This document shows positions 1 through 7,947 of a stretch of 64,000 nucleotides of DNA, piece after piece (the stretch's first letter is position 1; each line of letters starts with the position of its first letter). The notes under the pieces were generated by a model that was not told the origin of the DNA, did not search any database, and saw only the letters and a program-made list of their open reading frames with translations. The DNA comes from Streptomyces sp. NBC_00358 (GTDB lineage: Bacteria > Actinomycetota > Actinomycetes > Streptomycetales > Streptomycetaceae): contig NZ_CP107976.1 in NCBI RefSeq assembly GCF_036099295.1, positions 7,316,001 to 7,380,000 of the forward strand, given 5' to 3'. The position numbers and the translations under genes are program-made.

Positions 1-396
1 CTCCTCGGCCTGCGGGTCCACCGGAAGCTCGCAGCGGACCTCGTACACGGCCGACCACCAGGTGGCGCCGGCCCCGTCGTCGTACAGGAACGTGAACAGG
101 GGGGTCGGCCGGGGGAGACCGGAGACGCCGAGTTCCTCCTCGGCCTCGCGGAGCGCCGCGTCGTCGTAGGACTCGCCGGCACCGACGACCCCGCCCACGA
201 ACATGTCGTAGTGGGAGGGGAACACCAGTTTGGTGGCGGTGCGCCGATGGACGAAGACCCGGCCCTCGGCGTCCCGCGCCTCGATGAACACGCACCGGTG
301 GCGCAGCCCGCGCGCGTACGCCTCCCCGCGTGGGGACTGCCCGATGACCTGGTCGTTCTCGTCCACGATGTCGAGGATCTCGTCAGCGGCATTCAT
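1..396 (-). CDS. Nudix hydrolase, 3' end cut by the window edge
   Basis: This gene encodes a Nudix-family pyrophosphohydrolase, which cleaves a nucleoside diphosphate linked to some other moiety; the substrate cannot be read from sequence. The protein starts MNAADEILDIVDENDQVIG at an ATG complementary to 394-396. It carries a complete Nudix box at residues 69-91 (G-x5-E-x7-REAEEELGV), including the metal-binding REAEEE core. The first 30 residues, with the DENDxVIG opening, resemble IDI/YfcD-like Nudix proteins. The reading frame stays open to base 1, so the C-terminus lies outside the window. It is cytoplasmic, with no signal peptide. The next gene, on the same strand, ends at 456, so the two could share a transcript. 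Confidence 0.9.
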   Translation of the reverse strand, partial: MNAADEILDIVDENDQVIGQSPRGEAYARGLRHRCVFIEARDAEGRVFVHRRTATKLVFPSHYDMFVGGVVGAGESYDDAALREAEEELGVSGLPRPTPLFTFLYDDGAGATWWSAVYEVRCELPVDPQAEE

Positions 397-455
397 GGAC
401 CCATCCAAGCAGCCGGCGACTCCGCCGGAGGTGGATCGGCGGGTGCGGATCTCCC

Positions 456-1349
456 TCAGTGCGGCTGGAGGTCCCGGGAGCGCTCCGGTTCCGCCGTGCC
501 CGAGGGCATCGCCGGGTGCATCCCCAGCAGGATGATCCCGGCCACGACACCCGCGAGCCCCGCGGCCTGCCAGGCGAGTGCGCCGGCATCGGTGCGCAGC
601 TGGTCCCCGAGGAAGCCCACCCCGCAGGCGATGCCGGCCAGCGGCTGGGCGGCGGTGAGCGCGGGCAGCGACATCCTCAGCGGTGCCGTCTCGAAGGCGC
701 TCTGGACCAGGATCAGCCCGGTCACGCCGAGGGTGATCACCGCGTACGGCTGCCAGCCGGTGATCAGCTCGGTCCAGCCGCCGGCGCTGAACCGCTGGCC
801 GCTGACCCGGGTGAGCGCGTCCTGAAGGCCGTACAGCAGCCCCGCGGCGGTGGCGAGCAGCACCGGCCCCGCGCTCAGCCGGGACCGCTTGGCGTAGGTG
901 GTGAGCAGCAGGGCGAGCCCGACCACGATCCCGATGATCAGCCAGTGCCGCAGCGGGTCGCTGACGGCGTCGCCGCCCTGCGGCTGCCCGGCCACGATGA
1001 ACGCGGAGACACCGCCCGCGAGCAGCAGGAGCCCGGCCCAGCCCTGCTTGCCGAGCGGCTGCTTGGTCTGGTGGCGGGAGAGCGCGAGGGCGAAGAGCAG
1101 GTTGGTGGCGAGGAGCGGTTCCACCAGCGAGACCTCGCCGTTGCCCAGCGCGATCGCGCCGAGGACCATGCCGCACACCATGAGTCCGATACCGCCCAGC
1201 CAGCGCGGGACCCGGATGAGGTCGAGCAGCAGGCGGGGGGAGAGGAAGTCGCTGAGCGGGGCGTGCGAGGCCGCGTTCTGCTGGAGCACGAAGCCGAAGC
1301 CCAGACAGCAGGCCGCGCTCACGGCGAGGACCAGAACCAGTACCGACAC
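456..1349 (-). CDS. DMT (EamA-type) membrane transporter
   Basis: A predicted integral membrane protein of about 297 residues made almost entirely of hydrophobic helices, arranged as two EamA-like halves of about five segments each. This is the standard size and build of drug/metabolite-superfamily exporters; the substrate is unknown. I chose the GTG complementary to 1347-1349 because the first membrane helix (VSVLVLVLAVSAACCLGFGF) begins directly there. The frame stays open far upstream across the neighbouring gene, but that extension is Arg/Gly/Ala-rich antisense-type sequence and is not credible. The short C-terminal tail is hydrophilic. It transcribes away from the FAD dehydrogenase, so 1350-1652 is a divergent promoter region. 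Confidence 0.8.
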   Translation of the reverse strand: MSVLVLVLAVSAACCLGFGFVLQQNAASHAPLSDFLSPRLLLDLIRVPRWLGGIGLMVCGMVLGAIALGNGEVSLVEPLLATNLLFALALSRHQTKQPLGKQGWAGLLLLAGGVSAFIVAGQPQGGDAVSDPLRHWLIIGIVVGLALLLTTYAKRSRLSAGPVLLATAAGLLYGLQDALTRVSGQRFSAGGWTELITGWQPYAVITLGVTGLILVQSAFETAPLRMSLPALTAAQPLAGIACGVGFLGDQLRTDAGALAWQAAGLAGVVAGIILLGMHPAMPSGTAEPERSRDLQPH

Positions 1350-1492
1350 GCTGGGTACCTCGATACATCGGGAGTCGGGGCGGGCCAGTGGTGCGTATCC
1401 CGCCGACTGTAGTGCCATGGGCCGGGGGCCTGCCCCCGGGAGTACCGAGAACCAGGCAGTTGACTCGGTCACCTTCCTTGCCGAAGGATCTG

Positions 1493-1505
1493 ACCGATCA
1501 GTAAC
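1493..1505. promoter_or_regulatory. Partial palindrome, candidate operator
   Basis: The bases ACCGATCAGTAAC (GTTACTGATCGGT on the other strand) lie between the divergent DMT transporter and FAD dehydrogenase genes. The same 13-mer recurs at 31812-31824 in front of the LLM oxidoreductase, where it is part of the near-palindrome TTACTGATCGGTAA. The form suggests a TetR-type operator. That role is inference. Confidence 0.35.
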
Positions 1506-1578
1506 AAGTGCCGGTCGGCCGTGCGTACGGTCGACCACCACCAATGTCTCACCAACCAGCACGCTGTCGATCGGTTCG

Positions 1579-1590
1579 TGACAAATGTCA
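1579..1590. promoter_or_regulatory. TGACA-AA-TGTCA inverted repeat upstream of the FAD dehydrogenase
   Basis: A 12-bp sequence with 5-bp arms TGACA and TGTCA around AA, 62 bp upstream of the FAD-dehydrogenase start. It sits in an AT-richer patch of an otherwise GC-rich region, which fits an operator or promoter element. No binding protein can be named. Confidence 0.3.
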
Positions 1591-1652
1591 TCAAAGCGCC
1601 CTTTTTGGCACCGACCCGATCCGACCAGTCGGAATGTCGAGAGGACGGGCCC

Positions 1653-3308
1653 ATGGCCTACGACGCAGATGTGATCGTCATCGGAGCGGGCCTCGCGGGG
1701 CTCGCGGCGACCGCGGAGCTCGTCGACGCGGGCCGCAAGGTGATCCTCCTGGACCAGGAGCCCGAGCAGTCGATCGGCGGCCAGGCGCACTGGTCCTTCG
1801 GCGGACTCTTCTTCGTCGACTCGCCCGAACAGCGCCGCATGCGGATCAAGGACAATCACGCGCTCGCCCTCCAGGACTGGATGGGCACCGCGGGCTTCGA
1901 CCGCCCCGAGGACCACTGGCCGCGCCAGTGGGCCGAGGCGTACGTCGACTTCGCGGCCGGCGAGAAGCGGCCCTGGCTGCACCGGCAGGGTGTGCGCTTC
2001 TTCCCGGTGGTGGGCTGGGCCGAGCGCGGCGGCTACGACGCCAACGGGCACGGCAACTCGGTGCCGCGCTTCCACATCACCTGGGGGACCGGCCCCGGTC
2101 TCGTCGCGCCCTTCGAGCGGCGGGTGCGGGAGGGGGTCGCCCGCGGCCTGGTCGAGCTGAGGTTCCGGCACCGGGTCACCGGCCTGTCCGGCAGCGCGGG
2201 CTCCGTCGACACCGTCACCGGCGAGGTGCTGGAGCCGTCCGCCATCGAGCGCGGCCAGGCCAGCAGCCGTACGGTCACCGGCGCCTTCGAGCTCAGGGCC
2301 CAGGCGGTGATCGTCACCTCCGGCGGCATCGGCGGCAACCACGACCTCGTGCGCGCCAACTGGCCCGAGCGGCTCGGCACCCCGCCCGAGCGGATGATCT
2401 CCGGAGTCCCCGCCCACGTCGACGGCGCGATGCTCGGGATCGCCGAGGAGGCCGGCGCCCGTCTCATCAACCGCGACCGCATGTGGCACTACACCGAGGG
2501 CATCCAGAACTGGAACCCCATCTGGGACAAGCACGGCATCCGCATCCTGCCGGGCCCCTCCAGCCTCTGGCTGGACGCGCGCGGCAACCGGCTTCCGGTG
2601 CCGCTCTTCCCGGGCTTCGACACCCTCGGCACCCTCGAACACATCATGCGGACCGGATACGACTACACCTGGTTCGTCCTCGACCAGAAGATCATCGGCA
2701 AGGAGTTCGCGCTCTCCGGTTCGGAGCAGAACCCCGATCTGACCGGCAAGTCGATCAAGGGCGTCATCGGACGGGCCCGCGCCGATGTGCCCGGTCCGGT
2801 CAAGGCGTTCATGGACAACGGCGTCGACTTCGTCGTGGAGAACGACCTCGCCGCGCTGGTGCGCGGGATGAACGCGCTCACCGAGAAGCCGCTCATCGAC
2901 GAGGCGGCGCTGCGCCACGAGATCGTCGCGCGCGACCGGGAGATCGCCAACCCCTTCACCAAGGATCTCCAGGTCATGTCGATCCGCGGAGCCCGCAACT
3001 ACCTCGGCGACAAGCTCATCCGCACGGCGACCCCGCACCGCATCCTCGACCCCAAGGCCGGTCCGCTGATCGCGGTGCGCCTCAACATCCTGACCCGCAA
3101 GACCCTCGGCGGTCTGGAGACCGACCTCTCCTCGCGGGTGCTGACGGAGGGCGGCGAGCCGCTGGCGGGTCTCTACGCGGCCGGTGAGGCCGCCGGGTTC
3201 GGCGGCGGCGGAGTCCATGGGTACCGGTCCCTGGAGGGCACTTTCCTCGGGGGCTGCCTCTTCTCCGGCCGCACGGCCGGCCGTGCGGCCGCCGAGGCGG
3301 TGAGCTGA
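1653..3308 (+). CDS. FAD-binding dehydrogenase (3-ketosteroid dehydrogenase/fumarate reductase-like)
   Basis: A flavoprotein of 551 residues. The N-terminus carries the dinucleotide-binding signature VIVIGAGLAGLAATAEL (residues 7-23), followed by the acidic end of the second strand. The C-terminus has the FAD-contact segment AAGEAAGFGGGGVHGY that closes this fold. The family (FAD_binding_2) includes 3-ketosteroid Delta1-dehydrogenases, fumarate reductases and many unassigned actinobacterial dehydrogenases; the substrate is not evident here. The start is the ATG after a GAGGACGG ribosome site. The frame is open upstream to 1521, but that part reads as promoter sequence. No signal peptide is present, so it is probably cytoplasmic. 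It is followed by an unusual 26-bp repeat array rather than a strong hairpin. Confidence 0.88.
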   Translation: MAYDADVIVIGAGLAGLAATAELVDAGRKVILLDQEPEQSIGGQAHWSFGGLFFVDSPEQRRMRIKDNHALALQDWMGTAGFDRPEDHWPRQWAEAYVDFAAGEKRPWLHRQGVRFFPVVGWAERGGYDANGHGNSVPRFHITWGTGPGLVAPFERRVREGVARGLVELRFRHRVTGLSGSAGSVDTVTGEVLEPSAIERGQASSRTVTGAFELRAQAVIVTSGGIGGNHDLVRANWPERLGTPPERMISGVPAHVDGAMLGIAEEAGARLINRDRMWHYTEGIQNWNPIWDKHGIRILPGPSSLWLDARGNRLPVPLFPGFDTLGTLEHIMRTGYDYTWFVLDQKIIGKEFALSGSEQNPDLTGKSIKGVIGRARADVPGPVKAFMDNGVDFVVENDLAALVRGMNALTEKPLIDEAALRHEIVARDREIANPFTKDLQVMSIRGARNYLGDKLIRTATPHRILDPKAGPLIAVRLNILTRKTLGGLETDLSSRVLTEGGEPLAGLYAAGEAAGFGGGGVHGYRSLEGTFLGGCLFSGRTAGRAAAEAVS

Positions 3309-3315
3309 CCGAACC

Positions 3316-3470
3316 GGGGCGGCCGTTCGTGCCGTGGTCCGGGGCGGCTGTTCAAGCCACCGGACCACGGCGGCCGTACGACACGTCCGAACAGGGCGGC
3401 TGTTCGTGCTGGAGAGACAAGCGGGCTGTTCAAGTCGCCGGTAAAGGGCGGTCGTTCGGGACAATGTGCG
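3316..3470. repeat. Six degenerate 25-26-bp tandem repeats (core GGGCGGCYGTTC)
   Basis: Units begin at 3316, 3341, 3367, 3393, 3419 and 3445, so the period is 25 then 26 bp four times. Each unit opens with a form of aGGGCGGCtGTTCgtG followed by a less conserved half (for example ccaccggacc, cgtccgaac, cgccggtaa). The array lies wholly between the FAD dehydrogenase stop and the next promoter. It could be an array of protein-binding sites spaced about 2.5 helical turns apart, or a decayed minisatellite. It is not a CRISPR: there are no unique spacers and the repeats abut. Confidence 0.75.
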
Positions 3471-3481
3471 TGATGTGCAGC

Positions 3482-3557
3482 CAACTGCGGCGCAAGTAAA
3501 GGCAGTTGACACGTGTAGTGATTTGGCCGGAGCTTGACTTGAACCCGTGGCTCCGGG
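3482..3557 (+). promoter_or_regulatory. Promoter-like region with two inverted repeats
   Basis: CAACTGC (3482-3488) and GCAGTTG (3502-3508) form a 7-bp inverted repeat with a 13-bp spacer. Just downstream AACCC and GGGTT (3542-3557) form another. A TTGACT hexamer lies between them. The stretch precedes the TPR-like gene at 3611 and is a reasonable promoter/operator zone. The factor is unknown. Confidence 0.3.
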
Positions 3558-3610
3558 TTTGCTGTGCGTGATCACCCTTTGACGAACCGCGCATGTGAGG
3601 TTGAGCAGCG

Positions 3611-4561
3611 GTGTCACCACCCCCACCTCCCCTGGGCCGCGGTCGCAAGCGGACGTCCCAGGCCTTCGACGCCGCCCTCGACGACGCCGAACTCGCCGCC
3701 GCACGCACCTCGTTGAACCAGGGGCGGTGGACGGACGTCCGCTCACTGCTCGCCGCGACCGGCGAGGACTGGGACCGTCGCGGGCACCGCGTCACCGTGC
3801 TCGCGCAGGAGTCCGCGACGCTCGCCTGGGCCCGCGACTGGCAGCTCGCCGAACCGGAGTCCCCCGACGCGGCCGTACTCCTCGGCTGCGCCACCGTGGA
3901 GCGTGCCCTGCACGGCAAGGAACGCCCGGAGAGTGCCCGCGAGGCCTGCCACCGGGCCGCGGCCCTCGCCCCCGGCGACCCGACCCCCTGGCTCGGCCTG
4001 CTCGTCCTGGAGCGCGCACTCGGCGCCGAGGACGAGATGGTCCGGCTCTTCGACGAGGTGCGCCACCGGCACGCCGTCCACCACCACGCGCACCATCTGA
4101 TGGTCGCCCGGCTCGCGGAGCGGCGTGCCGCCGCGGGCCAGGACCCCTTGCACGAGGTGTACGACTTCGCCAACTGGGCGGCCGAACAGGCGCCCGCCGA
4201 CTCGCCGCTCGCGATCCTCCCGGTCGTCGCGCACGCCGAGCGCTTCCGGGTGCTCGCCGGGGCCGGGATCGAGGCCGCCGACCCGGTGGCCTCCGGACAC
4301 TGGGCCGGGCGCCGGGCCCGCCAGGTGCTGAAGGCCGCCTTCGACTGGTGGCTGGAGTGGGAGCACGGCACCCATCCGCGCCGGCTCGTCGACCTCAACT
4401 TCCTTGCCCACGCCAAGATCTGCGAGGGCCGGGACGGCGAGGCCGCCGCCCTGTTCCACCGCATCGCGGAGCACGCCACCCCGGCTCCGTGGTCGTACCC
4501 GGACCGCGATGGGTACCAAGCCTTCCGTGCCGCGCGCGACAGCGTGCTCGGCACGGTGTGA
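3611..4561 (+). CDS. TPR-like conserved hypothetical protein
   Basis: A soluble, Ala- and Arg-rich helical protein of 316 residues with no signal peptide or membrane segment. Helix pairs such as RTSLNQGRWTDVRSLLAATG, PDAAVLLGCATVERAL and RDGEAAALFHRIAEH resemble tetratricopeptide-type repeats, so a scaffold or interaction role is plausible but no reaction can be assigned. The middle contains a His-rich stretch, RHRHAVHHHAHHLM (about residues 150-165), which could bind metal or simply face a surface. The start is a GTG; the upstream bases offer only a weak ribosome site (TTGAGCAGCG). The APC permease begins 42 bp after the stop on the same strand, so the two probably form an operon. Confidence 0.7.
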   Translation: MSPPPPPLGRGRKRTSQAFDAALDDAELAAARTSLNQGRWTDVRSLLAATGEDWDRRGHRVTVLAQESATLAWARDWQLAEPESPDAAVLLGCATVERALHGKERPESAREACHRAAALAPGDPTPWLGLLVLERALGAEDEMVRLFDEVRHRHAVHHHAHHLMVARLAERRAAAGQDPLHEVYDFANWAAEQAPADSPLAILPVVAHAERFRVLAGAGIEAADPVASGHWAGRRARQVLKAAFDWWLEWEHGTHPRRLVDLNFLAHAKICEGRDGEAAALFHRIAEHATPAPWSYPDRDGYQAFRAARDSVLGTV

Positions 4562-4603
4562 ACGCCCCCCCCGAAGACCGACATCCGAAAGGACGACCCC
4601 GCG

Positions 4604-6169
4604 ATGACGACGGGCAGTTCGAGCACACCGAGTACGTCGAGCACGGGAAGACCGGACGCCGACGGCGCCGGCATCAGCACCTTCAAGGGCCAGGACAGGG
4701 CCCTGCGCGCCGGCCGGCTGGGTACGGCGGGTCTGCTCCTGTCCGTCCTCGCGGCGACCGCCCCGCTCATGGTGGTCGCGGGTGTCATGCCCACCACATT
4801 CGCGGTGATGGGAATCGTCGGGCAGCCGCTTCTCTTCGTCATCCTCGGCATCGTCCTCGTGCTCTTCAGCATCGGATACGCCGAGATGAGCCGGCACGTC
4901 CACAACGCGGGCGCCTTCTACGCGTACATCTCGCGCGGACTCGGCGGCACCCCGGGCGCGGGCGCCGCCGCGGTCGCCCTCGTCGCCTACAGCGCGCTCC
5001 AGGTCGGCATCTACGGACTCTTCGGCTTCGAGGTCTCCGGGCTGTTCGCCACCTACCTCGATACCCAAGTCGCCTGGTGGATACCGGCGTTGGCCGCTGT
5101 GCTCGTCGTCGGCGCACTGGCCTGGCTGAAGATCGACGTCAACGCCTGGGTACTCGGCGTGCTGCTGATCATCGAGGTGGCCCTCGTCGTCGTCTTCGAC
5201 GTGGCGGCCGTCGGCGATCCCGCCAAGGCGGGCCTGTCGCTGCACGCCTTCAACCCGGACACCCTCACCGGGGCGGGCGTCGGCACCGCGCTGTGCTTCT
5301 GCATCGCGGCCTTCACCGGCTTCGAACAGGCCCCGGTGTACGCCGAGGAGACCAGCCGCCCGCACATCCTCGTGCCGCGCGTCATGTTCCTCGCGATCGG
5401 ATTCGTCGCCGTCTTCTTCGCGGTCAGCTCCTGGGCGCTGACCATCGCCACCGGCCCCTCGGCGATCGTCGGGACGTCCCAGAAGCAGAGCGCCGGGCTG
5501 CTGTTCTTCCTCACCGAGTCACGGCTCGGCTCCACCTTCACGGACGTCCTGCACGTGCTGTTCGTGACCGGCATGTTCGCGGCGCTGCTCAGCTTCCACA
5601 ACGTCGTCGCGCGGTACGCCTTCGCCATGGGCCGTGAGGGACTGCTGCCCAGCGCCTTCGGCCGCACCACCGAGTCCAGCGGCGCTCCCGGCACCGGCTC
5701 GCTCCTGCACACCGTCGTCTCGCTGATCGTGGTCGGCGGCTTCGCCCTGGCCGACGACAAGCCGACCGGCGACCCGACCGCGCCCGTGCTCCAGTTGTTC
5801 ACCTGGGGCGGCAACGTCGGAGCGCTCGGCGTCACCCTCCTCATGGCGGCCGCCTCGCTCTCGGTCATCGTGTTCTTCGTCCGCCGCGGCGCGGCCCGCG
5901 CCCAGTCCTGGCGGCTGGTCACCTCCGCGATCGCGGGCGTCGCCCTGCTCGTCATCGCGGTCTACACCGTCAAGGACTTCGACGTTCTCGTCGGCGCGGG
6001 TCCGGACTCCGTCCTGAACGTGCTGCTGCCCGCGGTCATCGGGCTCGCGCTGGTCGTCGGACTGGTCCAGGGTCTGGTGCTGCGCTCCCGCAAGCCCGAG
6101 GCGCACGCCAGGATCGGCCTCGGCAACGAGGCGTTCCAGTTGGACAAGGCGGCCGAGTCCACCTCCTGA
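4604..6169 (+). CDS. APC-superfamily amino-acid/polyamine permease
   Basis: A 521-residue integral membrane protein with about twelve hydrophobic segments after a hydrophilic Ser/Thr-rich N-terminus of about 35 residues. The first helix region (GTAGLLLSVLAATAPLMVV) and the motif FTGFEQAPVYAEETSRP in the middle are characteristic of actinobacterial APC-family permeases, which import amino acids or amines in symport with protons. The specific substrate cannot be read. The ATG follows GAAAGGACGACCCCGCG, a good ribosome site. It lies 42 bp behind the TPR-like gene, suggesting co-transcription. A hairpin at 6241-6282 follows the stop. Confidence 0.85.
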   Translation: MTTGSSSTPSTSSTGRPDADGAGISTFKGQDRALRAGRLGTAGLLLSVLAATAPLMVVAGVMPTTFAVMGIVGQPLLFVILGIVLVLFSIGYAEMSRHVHNAGAFYAYISRGLGGTPGAGAAAVALVAYSALQVGIYGLFGFEVSGLFATYLDTQVAWWIPALAAVLVVGALAWLKIDVNAWVLGVLLIIEVALVVVFDVAAVGDPAKAGLSLHAFNPDTLTGAGVGTALCFCIAAFTGFEQAPVYAEETSRPHILVPRVMFLAIGFVAVFFAVSSWALTIATGPSAIVGTSQKQSAGLLFFLTESRLGSTFTDVLHVLFVTGMFAALLSFHNVVARYAFAMGREGLLPSAFGRTTESSGAPGTGSLLHTVVSLIVVGGFALADDKPTGDPTAPVLQLFTWGGNVGALGVTLLMAAASLSVIVFFVRRGAARAQSWRLVTSAIAGVALLVIAVYTVKDFDVLVGAGPDSVLNVLLPAVIGLALVVGLVQGLVLRSRKPEAHARIGLGNEAFQLDKAAESTS

Positions 6170-6240
6170 TGAGGCCCGGCCGTCCTCTTCGGGGCCGATG
6201 TTCCCGGACCGTACGTAAGAAGAGATGACGGAACGCTGAC

Positions 6241-6282
6241 GAGCACCCGCCACCGCTGGCTTTTTGGTGGTCGCGGGTGCTC
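6241..6282 (+). terminator. Hairpin between the permease and the molybdo-oxidoreductase
   Basis: GAGCACCCGC (6241-6250) pairs perfectly with GCGGGTGCTC (6273-6282), and the inner CACC/GGTG extends the stem around a T-rich loop (GCTGGCTTTTT). It ends only 10 bp before the GTG start at 6293. It may terminate the permease transcript, or act in the leader of the next gene. Confidence 0.6.
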
Positions 6283-6292
6283 GAATCAAGGG

Positions 6293-7213
6293 GTGAACAC
6301 TGAAAGGCCCGGGGCCTCGGACCCGGAGCGACCGAGGTCGCGGAAACCGGAGGGCCCGGAGCGGCCCGACTCTCGCGAGCCGGAACGGCCCGAACCGCGG
6401 GCTCCCGAAGAAGAAGACGAGCACGAAGCGCGCGAAGAGCACGGTGCGCACCAAGAACACCAAGAACACCAAGAACACCAAGAGCACGAAGAACACTGGG
6501 AACCCGGCGAGCGCGGCAGGCCCGTCGGCCGGCGGGTGCTGCTCGGTACGCTCGGACTCGGCGCGCTCGGCGTCCTGACCGCGCCCACACTCCAGCGCGG
6601 CATGGACGCCTTCCTCGCCGGCGCCTCCCAGCGGGACCCCACCGGTCTGACCGGACTGCTGCCCAACGGCGGTGGCTTCCGCTACTACTCCGTGGCCGCC
6701 TCCGTCCCCCACCGGAACGAGACGAACTACCGTCTCACCGTCGACGGCCTGGTCGACCACCCCACCAGCTACACCCTCGCCGACCTGCGCGCCCTGCCCC
6801 AGACCCGCCTGGTGCACGACGTCCAGTGCGTCACCGGCTGGCGGGTGCCCGGCACCCCCTTCGAAGGCGTACAACTGTCCCACCTCCTCGACGCCGCCGG
6901 GGTGCACCACTCGGCCGGGGCGATCCGCTTCACCTGCTTCGACGGCACGTACACGGAGAGCCTGACCATGCGCCAGGCCCGCCGCCCGGACGTCCTGGTG
7001 GCCCTGCGCATGCAGGACAAGCCCGTCGGCCACAACCACGGCGGCCCGGTCCGCCTGTACGTGGCCCCGATGTACTTCTACAAATCCGCCAAGTGGCTCT
7101 CCGGCATCACCGTCACCAAGGACGTCCGTCCCGGGTACTGGGAGGACCGGGGCTACGACGTCGACGCCTGGGTCGGCCGTTCGAACGGACGCGACGATGA
7201 ACCCACGAGTTGA
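6293..7213 (+). CDS. Molybdopterin-dependent oxidoreductase (sulfite-oxidase/MsrP fold)
   Basis: A 306-residue protein with an oxidoreductase molybdopterin-binding domain (about residues 130-290). Cys179 in VHDVQCVTGW is the expected Mo-coordinating thiolate, and the downstream segments (FEGVQLSHLLD, HNHGGPVRLYVAPMYFYKSAKWL) match the MsrP/YedY-like family. Residues 1-77 are a highly charged low-complexity extension with HQE repeats. After it comes RPVGRRVLLGTLGLGALGVL, a twin-arginine-like membrane anchor or Tat signal, so the catalytic domain is probably outside the membrane. The GTG start is the only candidate upstream of the Arg pair; the AAGGGG before it is very close (it abuts the GTG), so initiation may be weak or atypical. 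The stop overlaps the cytochrome gene by 17 bp. Confidence 0.82.
   Translation: MNTERPGASDPERPRSRKPEGPERPDSREPERPEPRAPEEEDEHEAREEHGAHQEHQEHQEHQEHEEHWEPGERGRPVGRRVLLGTLGLGALGVLTAPTLQRGMDAFLAGASQRDPTGLTGLLPNGGGFRYYSVAASVPHRNETNYRLTVDGLVDHPTSYTLADLRALPQTRLVHDVQCVTGWRVPGTPFEGVQLSHLLDAAGVHHSAGAIRFTCFDGTYTESLTMRQARRPDVLVALRMQDKPVGHNHGGPVRLYVAPMYFYKSAKWLSGITVTKDVRPGYWEDRGYDVDAWVGRSNGRDDEPTS
6449..6493 (+). repeat. 9-bp in-frame tandem repeat (CACCAAGAA x4 plus one variant)
   Basis: CACCAAGAA occurs at 6449, 6458, 6467 and (with a final G) 6476, followed by CACGAAGAA at 6485. It encodes His-Gln-Glu units in the N-terminal extension of the molybdo-oxidoreductase. Copy-number change would keep the frame. 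Confidence 0.85.
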
Positions 7214-7832
7214 CGGCCCCCCGGCCGTATCCGCGCACTCCTCCCGCGTACGGCGTTTCACCCCGGCCGAGCGCTGGGTGCACCGGGTCACCGCCCTGCT
7301 GATGGGCGTGTGCGTGGCCACCGCCGCCTGCCTCTACATCCCCCAGTTCGCCGAACTCGTCGGCCGCCGCGAACTCGTCGTCCGCGTCCACGAGTTGGCG
7401 GGCGTGATGCTTCCGTTCCCGGTCCTGGCGGGCCTGGTCTCCCGGGCGTTCCGCCGTGACCTGGGGTTCCTGAACCGCTTCGGCCCGCACGACCGGGTGT
7501 GGCTGCGGGCGGTGCGCCGCCGCGACAAGGACCACCGGTCCCGTCCGGCCGGCAAGTTCAACGCCGGACAGAAGATCTACGCCGCCTGGATCGCCGGGGC
7601 CACGCTGGTGATGCTGGGCACGGGCCTGCTGATGTGGTTCACCCACCTCGCCCCGCTGGTGTGGCGCACCTCGGCGACCTTCGTCCACGACTGGCTGGCC
7701 CTCACCGTCGGCATCGTCCTCGCGGGCCACATCGGCATGGCGCTCGGCGACCCGGAGGCCCGGAGGGGGCTGCGCACGGGATCGGTGAGCCGCGACTGGG
7801 CCGACCGGGAACATCCTTTGTGGCGGCCGTGA
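7197..7832 (+). CDS. Cytochrome b561/FDH-gamma-like membrane subunit
   Basis: A 211-residue membrane protein with four hydrophobic helices. Conserved His residues sit at the helix ends: RWVHRVTALLMG, RVHELAGVMLPF, FVHDWLALTVG and LAGHIGMALG. This is the layout of diheme cytochrome b subunits that anchor periplasmic oxidoreductases and pass electrons between them and quinones. Its start overlaps the end of the molybdo-oxidoreductase gene by 17 bp, implying translational coupling and a two-subunit complex analogous to MsrPQ (inference). A perfect 19-bp hairpin at 7852-7895 ends the unit. Confidence 0.8.
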   Translation: MNPRVDGPPAVSAHSSRVRRFTPAERWVHRVTALLMGVCVATAACLYIPQFAELVGRRELVVRVHELAGVMLPFPVLAGLVSRAFRRDLGFLNRFGPHDRVWLRAVRRRDKDHRSRPAGKFNAGQKIYAAWIAGATLVMLGTGLLMWFTHLAPLVWRTSATFVHDWLALTVGIVLAGHIGMALGDPEARRGLRTGSVSRDWADREHPLWRP

Positions 7833-7851
7833 GCGGGGACTGAGACGACGG

Positions 7852-7895
7852 CCGGGCCGCGGGGAGGACCGAATCAGGTCCTCCCCGCGGCCCGG
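7852..7895 (+). terminator. Rho-independent-type hairpin after the cytochrome gene
   Basis: A perfect 19-bp stem: the arm at 7852-7870 (CCGGGCCGCGGGGAGGACC) is the reverse complement of 7877-7895, with the 6-base loop GAATCA. There is no U tract, as is usual in Streptomyces. It lies 19 bp past the cytochrome stop. Confidence 0.85.
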
Positions 7896-7947
7896 TCCCG
7901 TCCGGACAGGCTCCCGACGCCCGCGCGGGGGCGCTGGACAGGGGGTG

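Noticed and set aside
3316..3470. Possible CRISPR array
   Set aside because: Repeats abut with no unique spacers, are degenerate, and no cas genes are near.
1350..3746. Upstream extension of the DMT transporter frame across the FAD dehydrogenase
   Set aside because: The extension is antisense to a clear flavoprotein gene and has no domain; the membrane protein starts naturally at the GTG at 1349.
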